A DNA stretch of 64,000 bases from an uncultured Pelagibacteraceae bacterium (GTDB lineage: Bacteria; Pseudomonadota; Alphaproteobacteria; Pelagibacterales; Pelagibacteraceae). Of this stretch, positions 28,700 through 38,533 are shown one piece after another. The position numbers and the translations under genes were made by a program. Location: assembly GCA_902582155.1 (NCBI GenBank), contig CACHRI010000003.1, forward strand, positions 1 through 64,000, in the 5' to 3' direction. Under the pieces are notes generated by a model. That model ran no database searches and had not been told where the DNA came from. It saw only the letters and a list, made by a program, of their open reading frames with translations. Every line of letters begins with the position of its first letter. Position 1 is the first letter of the stretch.

Positions 28700-30757
28700 A
28701 TGTCAGAATTTATATTAGAGCTTTATAGTGAAGAGATACCGCCTAATTTACAAATTAATGCAAGGAATGATTTAGAAACAAAATTTAAAAGCTCTTTAAT
28801 TGAGGAAAACTTAAAATTCGGATCTTTAAAAGCTTTTTCATCTCCAACAAGACTCACAATATTTCTCAAAGATTTTTCGGAAAAAATTAAAATTCCCTCC
28901 AAAGAGATAAGAGGTCCAAAAGTCGGTGTCATGGAAGATGTTATAAATAATTTTTTAAAAGCACATAGCTCATCTCGAAAAGATCTTATGGAAAAGCAGA
29001 ATGATAAAGGAAAATTTTATTATATTAAAACTAAAAGCAAGGAAGTTTTAACTTCAGAAGTGTTAAAAAAAATAGTTGTAAATAGCATAGCTTCAATAAA
29101 ATGGAAAAAATCAATGAGGTGGTCTGATACAGACTTATTATGGGGAAGACCTCTTAGATCTATTTTAGCTGTATATAATAGAGAAATACTTGCTTTTAGC
29201 TATGGTCACTTAAGAGCTAGCGACTGTACTGTAATAGAAAAAGACCTCGATACTAAAGTTGTTAAAGTGAAAACTGCAAAGGATTATAAAAAATTATTAT
29301 TAAATAATAATATAATACTTAATCATGAAGAAAGAGAGCAAAAGATAATCAAAAAATTCGAAAGTTTTTATAAAGTTAAAAATTTTAAGAATCTTTATGA
29401 CCTTAAGCTCTTAAAAGAGGTAACCAATATAGTAGAAGACCCTCAAGTACTATTAATTGATTTTGACAAAAAATATTTAGAATTACCAAAAGAAATTATT
29501 ATTTCCACATTACAAAATCATCAAAGATATTTTCCTATTATAGATAAAAAAGACGAAATCACTAACTTCTTTTTAGTAGTCACAAATAAAAAAGATACAA
29601 ATAATCTTATTAAGGATGGAAACAAAAGAGTAGTAGAGGCTAGATTAGCAGATGCCAAATTCTTTTGGGATAAAGATAAATCAAAAAATTTAATTAAACA
29701 AATTGCAAAACTTAAAGATGTAAAATTTTATGAGGGACTTGGTTCTGTTTATGACAAAACTCAGAGATTAAGAAAATTGAGCGGTATGTTGGCTGATGAG
29801 TTTAACTTAAACAAGGAGAAAGCAGAAATAGCAGCATCCATCTCTAAATCTGATTTATGTTCGGACTTGGTAAATGAATATCCTGATCTACAAGGACTCT
29901 TGGGAAAATATTTTGCTTTAAGCCAAGGTTTTGAGGAGGATGTATCAAATGCAGTAAGTGATCATTATCTTCCATTAGGAAATAATTCTATGACTTCTAA
30001 AAAACCAATCAGTTATATTTTGGCAATCTCAGATAAAATTGATACCTTAGTTGGATTTTTTCTAATTAATGAAAAACCAACTAGTTCAAAAGATCCTTTT
30101 GCTCTGAGAAGATCGGCAATTGGATTATTACGAACTATTATTGATAATAAATTAAATTTAAAACTCAGAAATTTAATAAGTTACAATATTAAATTACTTG
30201 AGGAACAAGGGGTAAGAAAGACTAATGAAAATTCTGAAAATGAAATATTAAATTTTCTCAAGGAAAGAATGAAAAATATTTTAAAAGACAAAAATATAAA
30301 AAACGATATTATTGAAGCATCTATAAGTTCATACTTTAGCGACAATTATTTTGACCTCTACAAAAAAAACACTTTAATGAACAAATATATAAATAAAGAA
30401 GCTGGGATTAATGCAATTAGTTCTTACAAAAGAGCATTTAATATTGTGGAAAGCGCAAAAGAAAATTTATCAGGTAGACCAGATGCTGTTTTATTTAGAA
30501 AGGATGAAGAAAAACACTTATTTGAAAAGCTTAATGAGATTCGAAAATCTTTTACAGTAAATGAACAAGATAAAGATTATGAAAAATTACTTTTAAGCCT
30601 ATCAGAAGTTAAGATATTCACTGATAAATTTTTCGATAATGTTATTGTAAATGATGACAATAATGATATTAAAAATAATAGGCTAGAGTTATTAAAAATG
30701 TTTTGTAATACTTTTAACAATTTTATTAACTTTTCTAAACTAGAAGGAATATCGTGA
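28700..30757 (+). CDS. glyS: Glycyl-tRNA synthetase beta subunit
   Basis: The 685-residue protein matches GlyS. It shows LELYSEEIPP at the start, TRLTIFL, SIKWKKSMRW, WGRPLRSILAVY, LQNHQRYFP, RLADAKFFWDKD, VNEYPDLQGLLGKYFAL and DPFALRRSAIGLLR. The beta subunit supplies tRNA binding. Its TGA stop overlaps the GTG start of ppdK (GTGA). Confidence 0.97.
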   Translation: MSEFILELYSEEIPPNLQINARNDLETKFKSSLIEENLKFGSLKAFSSPTRLTIFLKDFSEKIKIPSKEIRGPKVGVMEDVINNFLKAHSSSRKDLMEKQNDKGKFYYIKTKSKEVLTSEVLKKIVVNSIASIKWKKSMRWSDTDLLWGRPLRSILAVYNREILAFSYGHLRASDCTVIEKDLDTKVVKVKTAKDYKKLLLNNNIILNHEEREQKIIKKFESFYKVKNFKNLYDLKLLKEVTNIVEDPQVLLIDFDKKYLELPKEIIISTLQNHQRYFPIIDKKDEITNFFLVVTNKKDTNNLIKDGNKRVVEARLADAKFFWDKDKSKNLIKQIAKLKDVKFYEGLGSVYDKTQRLRKLSGMLADEFNLNKEKAEIAASISKSDLCSDLVNEYPDLQGLLGKYFALSQGFEEDVSNAVSDHYLPLGNNSMTSKKPISYILAISDKIDTLVGFFLINEKPTSSKDPFALRRSAIGLLRTIIDNKLNLKLRNLISYNIKLLEEQGVRKTNENSENEILNFLKERMKNILKDKNIKNDIIEASISSYFSDNYFDLYKKNTLMNKYINKEAGINAISSYKRAFNIVESAKENLSGRPDAVLFRKDEEKHLFEKLNEIRKSFTVNEQDKDYEKLLLSLSEVKIFTDKFFDNVIVNDDNNDIKNNRLELLKMFCNTFNNFINFSKLEGIS

Positions 30758-33414
30758 AACAATTTATTTTCAGTTTTGATGATAAAAAGATTAGTAAACT
30801 TAAAAATAAAAAAAATTTATTAGGCGGTAAAGGAGCAAATTTAGCTGAAATGGGTAAACTTGGCTTACCTGTACCCCCAGGTTTTACAATTACCACAGAA
30901 GTCTGCGATATTTTTTATTCAAATAAAAAAAAATTGCCTACTAAAATTTTATCTCAAATTAAGGCTGAGATTAAAAAAATTGAAAAAAAAACATCAAAAA
31001 AATTTGGAGATTTGAAAAACCCACTTTTAGTTTCTGTTAGATCTGGTGCAAGAATTTCGATGCCTGGAATGATGGATACTATTTTAAATTTAGGATTAAA
31101 TGATAAAACAGTAAACGCGTTAGCTTCAAAATCTAATAATCTTCGCTTTGCAAAAGATAGTTATAGACGATTCATTCAAATGTTTAGCAACGTAGTAATG
31201 GGAGTAGAGGGACATTTATTTGAAGAAATGATAGATAATTTTAAACTTACTAAAGGCGTACTAGAAGACACAGAAATTGATGCTTCTGATTGGGACGGGC
31301 TTATAGAAAACTTTAAAAAATTGGTAAAAGAAAAAACTGGTAAAAATTTCCCTCAAGATGTTAATGAGCAATTGATCGAGGCTGTGAGCTCAGTATTTAG
31401 ATCTTGGGAGAGTCAACGAGCAAAAACTTATAGGAAACTAAATAGAATACCTGACGAATGGGGAACAGCTGTAAATGTTCAAGCCATGGTCTTTGGAAAT
31501 ATGGGTAGTGATTGCGCTACCGGAGTAGCTTTCACAAGAAACCCGTCTACTGGTGAAAATTCATTTTTTGGGGAATATTTAATTAATGCTCAAGGTGAAG
31601 ATGTTGTTGCTGGCACAAGAACACCACAATACATTACAAAAAAATCAAAAAAAGAATCAGGTTCAAAAGAATTATCAATGCAAGAAGCAATGCCGAAAGC
31701 TTATAAGGAGTTAGAAAAAGTTTTTATCAAATTAGAAAAACATTATAGAGATATGCAAGATATTGAATTTACGGTTGAAAATAATAAACTTTGGATGCTT
31801 CAAACAAGATCTGGAAAAAGAACTGCTAAAGCGGGAATTAAAATTGCAGTTGATATGGTTAAGGAAAAATTAATTTCAAGAAAAGAAGCAATACTAAGAA
31901 TAGATCCAAACACTATTGACACACTTTTACATCCAACTTTAGATGATAAAGTTAAAAAAGAAGTTGTAGCATCTGGATTACCTGCTTCACCTGGTGCAGC
32001 AAGCGGCAAAGTCGTTTTTACCGCTGATGAAGCAGAAAAACTTAATAACATGATGCAAGATACTATTTTAGTAAGATTAGAAACATCCCCAGAAGATATA
32101 CATGGAATGCATGCAGCCAAAGGTATATTAACCGCTAGGGGTGGAATGACCAGTCATGCTGCTGTAGTCGCAAGAGGAATGGGTCGACCATGTGTTTCAG
32201 GATCTAGCGAGATAACAATTGATTATGAAAACAAACAATTTAAAGCAGGTAACGAAATTATAAAAGAAGGTGACATTATAACAATCGATGGGGGAAGTGG
32301 TAAAGTTATGAAAGGTTTGGTTCCAACAGTTAAACCTGAAATTTCAGGATATTTTTCAACAATAATGAAATGGGCAGATGAATTTAGAAAATTAAAGATA
32401 AGAACTAATGCTGAGACTGAACAAGATAGCAAAACAGCTATAGATTTTGGGGCAGAAGGAATAGGACTATGTAGAACTGAACACATGTTTTTTGATGAAG
32501 ATAGAATATTATCAGTAAGACAAATGATTCTCTCTAGATCAAATGAAGACAGAAATCATGCGCTATCAAAACTTTTGCCTTATCAAAAAGAAGATTTCAA
32601 AAAAATATTTAAAGTAATGTCTGGCTTACCTGTTACAGTAAGATTATTAGATCCACCACTTCATGAGTTTTTGCCCAAGGCTGATAAAGATGTTGACGAG
32701 GTTGCAAGATCTTTAAATTTAGCCTCCAAAGAAATTAGAGATAGAATAGCTGAACTACATGAGGAAAATCCGATGCTTGGTCATAGAGGGTGCAGATTAG
32801 GGATATCTTTTCCTGAGATTTATGAAATGCAATGTAGAGCTATTTTTGAGGCTATAATAGAACTTAAAAAAGAGAAAATAAAATCTGCTTTTGTAGAAAT
32901 TATGATTCCATTAGTTTCAACAGAATCTGAATTAAGCATAATGCGCTCATTAGTTAATCGTGTTGCTCATCAAATTGAAAAACAAAACAAAGCTAAATTA
33001 GATTATATCGTAGGGACAATGATTGAATTACCTAGAGCTGCTTTACAAGCTAAAAACATTTCTAAGCATGCAGACTTTTTTAGTTTTGGTACAAATGATT
33101 TAACTCAAACCACTTTTGGTATTAGCAGGGATGACTCTGGTAAATTTTTAAATGACTATATAGATAATAAAATCTTCGACGTTGATCCCTTTGTTAGTAT
33201 AGATCAAAGTGGAGTAGGCGAACTTGTAGAGATTGCTTCTTCGAGAGGTAGAAAAACTAATAAAAAAATTAAACTCGGTATTTGTGGTGAGCACGGAGGC
33301 GATCCTAAAAGTATAGAATTTTGTTCTAAGACCGGTTTAGATTACGTATCTTGCTCTCCTTTCCGAGTACCAGTAGCAAGACTAGCTGCAGCACAAGCAG
33401 AGTTATCCAAGTAA
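30754..33414 (+). CDS. ppdK: Pyruvate, phosphate dikinase
   Basis: The 886-residue enzyme has the N-terminal nucleotide-grasp domain (LLGGKGANLAEMGKLGLPVPPG), the phosphohistidine domain GGMTSHAAVVARGMGRPC (His468) and the C-terminal PEP/pyruvate barrel (GIGLCRTEHMFF, MLGHRGCRLGISFPE, SFGTNDLTQTTFG, GICGEHGGDP). It interconverts pyruvate and PEP with ATP and phosphate. The start is GTG, overlapping glyS by four bases. The 3' end overlaps nadC by 12 bases in convergent orientation. Confidence 0.98.
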   Translation: MKQFIFSFDDKKISKLKNKKNLLGGKGANLAEMGKLGLPVPPGFTITTEVCDIFYSNKKKLPTKILSQIKAEIKKIEKKTSKKFGDLKNPLLVSVRSGARISMPGMMDTILNLGLNDKTVNALASKSNNLRFAKDSYRRFIQMFSNVVMGVEGHLFEEMIDNFKLTKGVLEDTEIDASDWDGLIENFKKLVKEKTGKNFPQDVNEQLIEAVSSVFRSWESQRAKTYRKLNRIPDEWGTAVNVQAMVFGNMGSDCATGVAFTRNPSTGENSFFGEYLINAQGEDVVAGTRTPQYITKKSKKESGSKELSMQEAMPKAYKELEKVFIKLEKHYRDMQDIEFTVENNKLWMLQTRSGKRTAKAGIKIAVDMVKEKLISRKEAILRIDPNTIDTLLHPTLDDKVKKEVVASGLPASPGAASGKVVFTADEAEKLNNMMQDTILVRLETSPEDIHGMHAAKGILTARGGMTSHAAVVARGMGRPCVSGSSEITIDYENKQFKAGNEIIKEGDIITIDGGSGKVMKGLVPTVKPEISGYFSTIMKWADEFRKLKIRTNAETEQDSKTAIDFGAEGIGLCRTEHMFFDEDRILSVRQMILSRSNEDRNHALSKLLPYQKEDFKKIFKVMSGLPVTVRLLDPPLHEFLPKADKDVDEVARSLNLASKEIRDRIAELHEENPMLGHRGCRLGISFPEIYEMQCRAIFEAIIELKKEKIKSAFVEIMIPLVSTESELSIMRSLVNRVAHQIEKQNKAKLDYIVGTMIELPRAALQAKNISKHADFFSFGTNDLTQTTFGISRDDSGKFLNDYIDNKIFDVDPFVSIDQSGVGELVEIASSRGRKTNKKIKLGICGEHGGDPKSIEFCSKTGLDYVSCSPFRVPVARLAAAQAELSK

Positions 33415-34248
33415 TAAACTAGTGTCAAAAGTTTTAGCACTATGAGTGATAGTACCAACTGAAATTCTATCAATCCCAGTTTTAGAAATTTTTTTTATGT
33501 TTCTTAAATTAGCATTGCCAGAATATTCAGTTTCATATTTTTTATTACAGAGTTTGAGGCATTTTTTTAATTGAGAAATACTCATATTATCAAAAAGAAT
33601 TCTTTTAAATTTTAATCCTAATATTTTTCTTAACTGCCCTATGTTTTCAATTTCAACCGTAACAACTTTTTTAGATTTGGAAGCTCTAGTTACAAGTTTT
33701 TTTAAATCTCTAGCTGCTTTAATATGATTGTCCTTAATTAAAACTTCATCGCTTAGATTATATCTATGGTTAAAACCCCCGCCTTTTTTGACAGCATATT
33801 TTTCTAATAACCTTAGGTTGGGAGTTGTTTTTCTTGTACAACAAATTTTTGTTTTTTTTCCTGCTTTTTCAACAAAACTATTTGTGATTGTAGCAATACC
33901 TGATGCATGATTTAAAAAATTTAAAGCTGTTCTCTCGGCTGTAAGTATTGTTTTTGTATTTGCTAAAATTTCAGCTATCACTTTATTTTTTTTTATAAAT
34001 TTTCCATCTTTCACTTTAGACTTAAAAATCGACTCTTTTCCAATTAATTTAAATGCTTTCTTGCAGAATTCTATCCCAGCTATTACTCCATTCTGTTTGG
34101 CTATTATTCTAGCTTTAATTTTCTTATTGCTGAATTTTATAAGTTTAGTTGTAACATCGCCCATGGGTTTTAGATCTTCATCTAAGGCTTTTTTAACTAC
34201 AGAACTAATATACTTTTGATTTATTTTTTGCACTGATCTAACGACCAA
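33403..34248 (-). CDS. nadC: Nicotinate-nucleotide pyrophosphorylase
   Basis: The 281-residue protein has the QPRTase outline: ALDEDLKPMGDVTTKLI, LTAERTALNFLNHASGIAT, CTRKTTPNLRLLEKYAVKKGGGFNHR and IKDNHI. It makes nicotinate mononucleotide from quinolinate and PRPP. The first candidate start is TTG at 34248, overlapping nadA by 11 bases. A GTG at 34233, four bases after the nadA stop, would give 276 residues and is equally plausible. It is the second gene of a nadA-nadC unit. Confidence 0.95.
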   Translation of the reverse strand: MVVRSVQKINQKYISSVVKKALDEDLKPMGDVTTKLIKFSNKKIKARIIAKQNGVIAGIEFCKKAFKLIGKESIFKSKVKDGKFIKKNKVIAEILANTKTILTAERTALNFLNHASGIATITNSFVEKAGKKTKICCTRKTTPNLRLLEKYAVKKGGGFNHRYNLSDEVLIKDNHIKAARDLKKLVTRASKSKKVVTVEIENIGQLRKILGLKFKRILFDNMSISQLKKCLKLCNKKYETEYSGNANLRNIKKISKTGIDRISVGTITHSAKTFDTSLLLG

Positions 34249-35227
34249 TTTCAGTCATTCTAATTACAGATTTTCTTGCAGCCTCGATTGTTTTATCATC
34301 CAATATAATTTCATTGGTTTCATTCTCTAAACAATCAAGTATTTTCTTTAAATCTATTTTCTTCATATATGGACAAAGATTACAAGGTTTAATGAAACTT
34401 ACATTTGGATTATCTGCTTCAACATTATCGCTCATAGAACATTCTGTTACTAACATTACTTTCTTCGGCTGATTATCTTTTACATAATTTATCATACCAG
34501 AAGTTGATCCAGTAAAATCAGAAGCCTTTATTACATCTGGGGGACATTCAGGGTGAGCAATAACTTTGATACCAGGATTTTGTTTTTTAATATCTTGAAT
34601 CTCTTTTGCACTAAATTGTTCGTGCACTATACAAGTTCCTTTCCAAGAAATAATCTTAACTTTTGTATTTTTTGAAACATAGTCAGCTAAATACTGGTCT
34701 GGTAAAAAAATTACTTTTTCAACATTAAGTGACTCAACAACTTTCACCGCATTTGCTGATGTACAACAAACATCAGTTTCAGCTTTAACGTCTGCTGAAG
34801 TGTTTACATATGAGACGACTGGAACACCTGGATATTTTTCTTTTAACATTCTCACGTCTGCACCTGTTATTGATGTAGATAATGAACAACCAGCTTTCAT
34901 ATCTGGTAAAAAAACTTTTTTATTAGGACTCATCAGTTTTGCAGTTTCAGCCATAAAGTGAACTCCGCACATAATTATTTTATCAGCTGAAGTTTTTGAA
35001 GCCTCAACAGCAAGAGCTAAAGAGTCAGCTGCAATATCGGCTACACCATGATAAATTTCTGGTGTTTGATAATTATGGGCTAAAATTATTGCGTTTTTTT
35101 CTTTTTTGAGTTTATTTATTTTTTCTATAAGTGGCTGATGTATCTTCCACTCAACATCAGGCACAAATTTTGAGATTTTTTTGTAAATCTCTTCTGAATT
35201 TTTAACACTTTCTTGTTGAGCAGACAT
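34238..35227 (-). CDS. nadA: Quinolinate synthase
   Basis: The 329-residue protein shows the NadA features: AIILAHNYQTPEIYHGVADI, IIMCGVHFMAETAK, MKAGCSLSTSI, CCTSANA and the C-terminal CNLCPYMKKI. The Cys residues in IIMCGVHF, the CCTSANA region and CNLCPYM are the expected 4Fe-4S ligands. It condenses iminoaspartate with DHAP. No nadB lies in the window. It is divergent from tRNA-Leu, with 61 bases between. Confidence 0.97.
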   Translation of the reverse strand: MSAQQESVKNSEEIYKKISKFVPDVEWKIHQPLIEKINKLKKEKNAIILAHNYQTPEIYHGVADIAADSLALAVEASKTSADKIIMCGVHFMAETAKLMSPNKKVFLPDMKAGCSLSTSITGADVRMLKEKYPGVPVVSYVNTSADVKAETDVCCTSANAVKVVESLNVEKVIFLPDQYLADYVSKNTKVKIISWKGTCIVHEQFSAKEIQDIKKQNPGIKVIAHPECPPDVIKASDFTGSTSGMINYVKDNQPKKVMLVTECSMSDNVEADNPNVSFIKPCNLCPYMKKIDLKKILDCLENETNEIILDDKTIEAARKSVIRMTEIGR

Positions 35228-35288
35228 ACTAATTCTAGTCTATCAACTTGAACAATAATTGTCATTCATTTATTGTCGCATAAAATAA

Positions 35289-35373
35289 GCGGTCGTGCTG
35301 AAATTGGTAGACAGGCACGGTTGAGGGCCGTGTGGGTTTTCCCATGAGAGTTCGAGTCTCTCCGACCGCACCA
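35289..35373 (+). tRNA. tRNA-Leu (anticodon GAG)
   Basis: This is a class II tRNA with a long variable arm (TGGG-TTTT-CCCA). The acceptor is GCGGTCG / CGACCGC. The anticodon stem CACGG/CCGTG holds loop TTGAGGG (anticodon GAG, reads CUC/CUU). The T-arm is GAGAG-TTCGAGT-CTCTC. The discriminator is A (35370) and CCA is encoded (35371-35373). It lies 65 bases upstream of the formate dehydrogenase gene. Confidence 0.97.
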
Positions 35374-35403
35374 AAAACCTTAAGAAACCTAAATTAATTA
35401 TAA

Positions 35404-35430
35404 TTGACTTTGACCACGGTTAATAGTCAA
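35404..35430. promoter_or_regulatory. Nested palindrome immediately upstream of formate dehydrogenase
   Basis: TTGACT (35404-35409) pairs with AGTCAA (35425-35430). Inside it TTGACC (35410-35415) pairs with GGTTAA (35418-35423) with one G.T pair, leaving AC in the centre and one unpaired T. Together they form a near-continuous 12-bp imperfect dyad ending eight bases before the ATG. No Shine-Dalgarno sequence is seen between it and the start. It may be an operator or a leader hairpin controlling translation; this is inference. Confidence 0.5.
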
Positions 35431-35438
35431 CTAATAAA

Positions 35439-36638
35439 ATGAAGATACTATGTGTTTTATATGATGATCCAAAAAAAGGGATGCCGAAAAGTTATCCTTT
35501 ATCAAGTTTACCAAAATTAGATAAATATCCAGATGGAATGACTTTGCCATCTCCAAAAGGTATAGATTTTAACCCTGGGGAATTATTAGGATGTGTATCA
35601 GGAGAATTAGGTTTACGAAAATTTTTAGAGTCTAACGGCCATACTTTAGTCGTAACTTCTGATAAAGATGCCAAAGGCTGCAAAGCAGATAAAGAACTTG
35701 TTGATGCTGATATTGTAATATCACAACCTTTTTGGCCTTATTATTTAACTAAAGAAAAAATTAAAACAGCTAAAAATCTAAAAATGGCAATTACTGCTGG
35801 TATAGGTTCTGACCATGTAGATTTACAAGCAGCTATGGATAATAAAATAGATGTTGTTGAAGTAACTTATTGCAATTCCCGATCTGTAGCTGAACATATT
35901 GTAATGATGATTTTATCACTAGTAAGAGATTATCATAATCAACATGCCATAGTTAAAGATGGTGGTTGGAATATAGCTGATGCGGTTCAAAGATCATATG
36001 ACGTAGAAGGTATGCATGTTGGAACAGTTGCAGCTGGTAGAATAGGTTTAGATGCATTAAGAAAAATGAAACCTTTTGATGTTCACCTTCATTACTTCGA
36101 TAGACATAAATTACCTGACTCAGTTGAAAAAGAATTAAATTTAACATTTCATGAATCTGTTGAATCTTTAGTAAAAGTTTGTGATGTTGTAACTATAAAT
36201 TGTCCTCTTCATCCTGAAACGGAAAATTTATTTGATGATAAATTGATAAGCAAAATGAAAAAAGGTGCTTACATAATTAATACTGCAAGAGGTAAAATTT
36301 GTAATAGAGAAGCAATAGCTAAAGCTCTAAAATCTGGTCAATTAAGTGGATATGCTGGTGATGTTTGGTTTCCTCAACCAGCACCTAACGATCATGTTTG
36401 GCGATCAATGCCTAATCACGGAATGACACCACATACATCGGGCACTTCTTTGTCAGCACAATATAGATACGCTGCTGGAGTAAGAGAAATATTAGAGTGT
36501 TTTTTTGACAAGAAGCCTATTAGAGATCAATATTTAATTGTAAAAGATGGTCAACTAGCAGGAATGGGAGCACACTCTTACAGCAAAGGAAGTGCAACTG
36601 GTGGATCCGAAGAAGCTGCCAAATATAAAAAGAAATAA
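35439..36638 (+). CDS. fdh: NAD-dependent formate dehydrogenase
   Basis: The 399-residue protein belongs to the metal-free NAD-formate dehydrogenase family (Pseudomonas sp. 101 type) within the D-2-hydroxyacid dehydrogenases. It keeps SQPFWPYYLT, TAGIGSDHVDL, VTYCNSRSVAEH (substrate Asn), the Rossmann loop VAAGRIGLDALR and the catalytic His332 in MTPHTSGTSLSAQ. YFDRHKLP places Asp-Arg after the second strand, as in NAD-specific enzymes. It oxidises formate to CO2, giving NADH. It faces formate-THF ligase with the stop codons touching. A nested palindrome lies just upstream. Confidence 0.95.
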   Translation: MKILCVLYDDPKKGMPKSYPLSSLPKLDKYPDGMTLPSPKGIDFNPGELLGCVSGELGLRKFLESNGHTLVVTSDKDAKGCKADKELVDADIVISQPFWPYYLTKEKIKTAKNLKMAITAGIGSDHVDLQAAMDNKIDVVEVTYCNSRSVAEHIVMMILSLVRDYHNQHAIVKDGGWNIADAVQRSYDVEGMHVGTVAAGRIGLDALRKMKPFDVHLHYFDRHKLPDSVEKELNLTFHESVESLVKVCDVVTINCPLHPETENLFDDKLISKMKKGAYIINTARGKICNREAIAKALKSGQLSGYAGDVWFPQPAPNDHVWRSMPNHGMTPHTSGTSLSAQYRYAAGVREILECFFDKKPIRDQYLIVKDGQLAGMGAHSYSKGSATGGSEEAAKYKKK

Positions 36639-38324
36639 TTAAAACAGTCCTTCAACATCACCTTTCTTATTTAATTTTATCTTATCTGCAGCGGGTGTTC
36701 TCGGCAAACCAGGCATGGTCATTATTGATCCACATACTACGACTATAAATTCAGCTCCACTTGATAACCTTATTTCTCTCACTTCTAGCTTATGATCAGT
36801 TGGGGCTCCTTTTAATTTTGGGTTAACAGAAAAACTATATTGTGTTTTGGCAATACATACTGGGAATTTTGAATATCCAGCTCGCTCAAGTTTAGATAAT
36901 TGTTCTTTTGCTGTATCGCTTATTTCAACTGAACTTGCTCTATAAATTTTATTTGCAACTGTTTCAATCTTCTCAAATAATGAGATTTTATCATCATAAA
37001 TAAAATTAAATTTTGATTTTTTTGCCTCTTTACAAAGCTTGACAACCTTATTTGCTAATTCTTTTGTTCCTTTTCCACCATTAGCCCAGTGGGTGCAAAG
37101 GCTTACTTGTACATTTAAATCATTGCAATATTTCTTAATAATTTTTACTTCTTCCTCAGTATCTGTTTTAAAATGATTAATAGCAACAACAAGATCTAAG
37201 CCAAATTTTTTTATATTTTCAATATGCCTCTTTAAATTTGGAAGACCTTTTTTGAGTGCATCTAAATTTTCTAATTTAAGATTATCTTTTTCTACACCAC
37301 CATGCATTTTTAAAGCTCTTATAGTTGCAACAAGAACTACACACTTCGGCTGTATTCCAGCTTTACGACACTTTATATTCAAAAATTTTTCAGCACCCAA
37401 ATCTGCACCAAACCCTGCTTCAGTTATTACATACTCAGATAATTTTAATGCAGTTTTAGTCGCCAAAATCGAGTTACAACCATGAGCAATATTAGCGAAT
37501 GGACCGCCATGAATAATTGCAAGATTATTTTCTAAAGTTTGAACTGCATTAGGTCGTATCGCCTCTTTTAATAATACAGTCATTGGTCCATGAGCGTTTA
37601 AATCTTTTGCAAAAATAGGTTCTTTATTTTTTGAATACGCTACTGTTATATTTCCAATTTTTTTCTCTAACTCATTAATATCATTCGATAAACAAAAAAT
37701 AGCCATTACTTCAGAAGCAACAGTTATATCAAAGCTGTCCTCTCTCGGATGATTTGCTTGAAGTTGTTCTAAATTTATTTTTATCTTTCTTAAACTTCTG
37801 TCATTTAAATCTACCACTCTTTTCCAAACAATATTTTCAGGATCAATATTAAGTTTGTTACCCCAGTATATATGATTGTCGATAAGCGCTGATAATAAGT
37901 TATGAGCTGACGTAATAGCATGAAAGTCTCCAGTAAAATGTAAATTTATTTGCTCCATTGGAATGACTTGAGCATATCCTCCGCCAGCTGCCCCACCCTT
38001 CATACCAAAAGAGGGACCCAAACTTGGTTCTCTTAGACAAACAATAGACTTTTTTCCTATTTTGTTTAAACCATCATTTAATCCGACTGAAGTTGTAGTT
38101 TTTCCTTCTCCAGCTGGAGTGGGTGTTATAGCCGTCACTAAAACTAAATTATTTTTTTTAGCTTTGATTTTTTTTATATACTTCAAATTTATTTTAGCTA
38201 CATGACGACCCATCGGGCTGAAAGCGAAAGGTTTGTCAGGAACTTTAAATTTTTTAAGAACTTTGTTGATTGGATAAATTTTAGCATTTCTTGCAATTTC
38301 AATATCCGACTTTATTTTACTCAT
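36639..38324 (-). CDS. fhs: Formate-tetrahydrofolate ligase
   Basis: The 561-residue protein matches [24 protein letters not shown] (P-loop), [22 protein letters not shown] in two overlapping blocks, [18 protein letters not shown] and [13 protein letters not shown]. It interconverts formate plus THF plus ATP and 10-formyl-THF. A TTG at 38330 would add two residues, but the ATG at 38324, preceded by AGGATTG, is the better start. Paired with formate dehydrogenase it fits a THF-linked C1 oxidation route. Stop codons of the two genes abut with zero spacer. Confidence 0.97.
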   Translation of the reverse strand: MSKIKSDIEIARNAKIYPINKVLKKFKVPDKPFAFSPMGRHVAKINLKYIKKIKAKKNNLVLVTAITPTPAGEGKTTTSVGLNDGLNKIGKKSIVCLREPSLGPSFGMKGGAAGGGYAQVIPMEQINLHFTGDFHAITSAHNLLSALIDNHIYWGNKLNIDPENIVWKRVVDLNDRSLRKIKINLEQLQANHPREDSFDITVASEVMAIFCLSNDINELEKKIGNITVAYSKNKEPIFAKDLNAHGPMTVLLKEAIRPNAVQTLENNLAIIHGGPFANIAHGCNSILATKTALKLSEYVITEAGFGADLGAEKFLNIKCRKAGIQPKCVVLVATIRALKMHGGVEKDNLKLENLDALKKGLPNLKRHIENIKKFGLDLVVAINHFKTDTEEEVKIIKKYCNDLNVQVSLCTHWANGGKGTKELANKVVKLCKEAKKSKFNFIYDDKISLFEKIETVANKIYRASSVEISDTAKEQLSKLERAGYSKFPVCIAKTQYSFSVNPKLKGAPTDHKLEVREIRLSSGAEFIVVVCGSIMTMPGLPRTPAADKIKLNKKGDVEGLF

Positions 38325-38413
38325 TCTCAATCCTATATATAAAAATTAAACTTATGTATACTAAACATTATTTTCTAGATTTAGCTATCATAAGAAATAT
38401 GTTATAGTTCGGA

Positions 38414-38533
38414 ATGGTCGAGTTTATTCGAAAAAGGAGAAAAATAATTTTAATAGTTCTAATTGTTCTATTTATAGAGTTAAGCGGCTATGGTATTTTG
38501 GCATCACTTTCTAGATTACTTAACGCGCTTTAA
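38414..38533 (+). CDS. Candidate 39-residue single-span membrane microprotein
   Basis: An ATG at 38414, with GGA just before it, opens a 39-codon frame ending in TAA. The product has a basic N-terminus (VEFIRKRRK), one hydrophobic span (about residues 11-22, IILIVLIVLFIE) and a short polar tail with GYG and Arg34. The basic-then-hydrophobic order is that of a small inner-membrane protein. It lies 89 bases from the divergent fhs start and overlaps the convergent racemase gene by 18 bases, a geometry common in this window. I recognise no family. A chance ORF in AT-rich DNA is possible. Confidence 0.4.
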   Translation: MVEFIRKRRKIILIVLIVLFIELSGYGILASLSRLLNAL

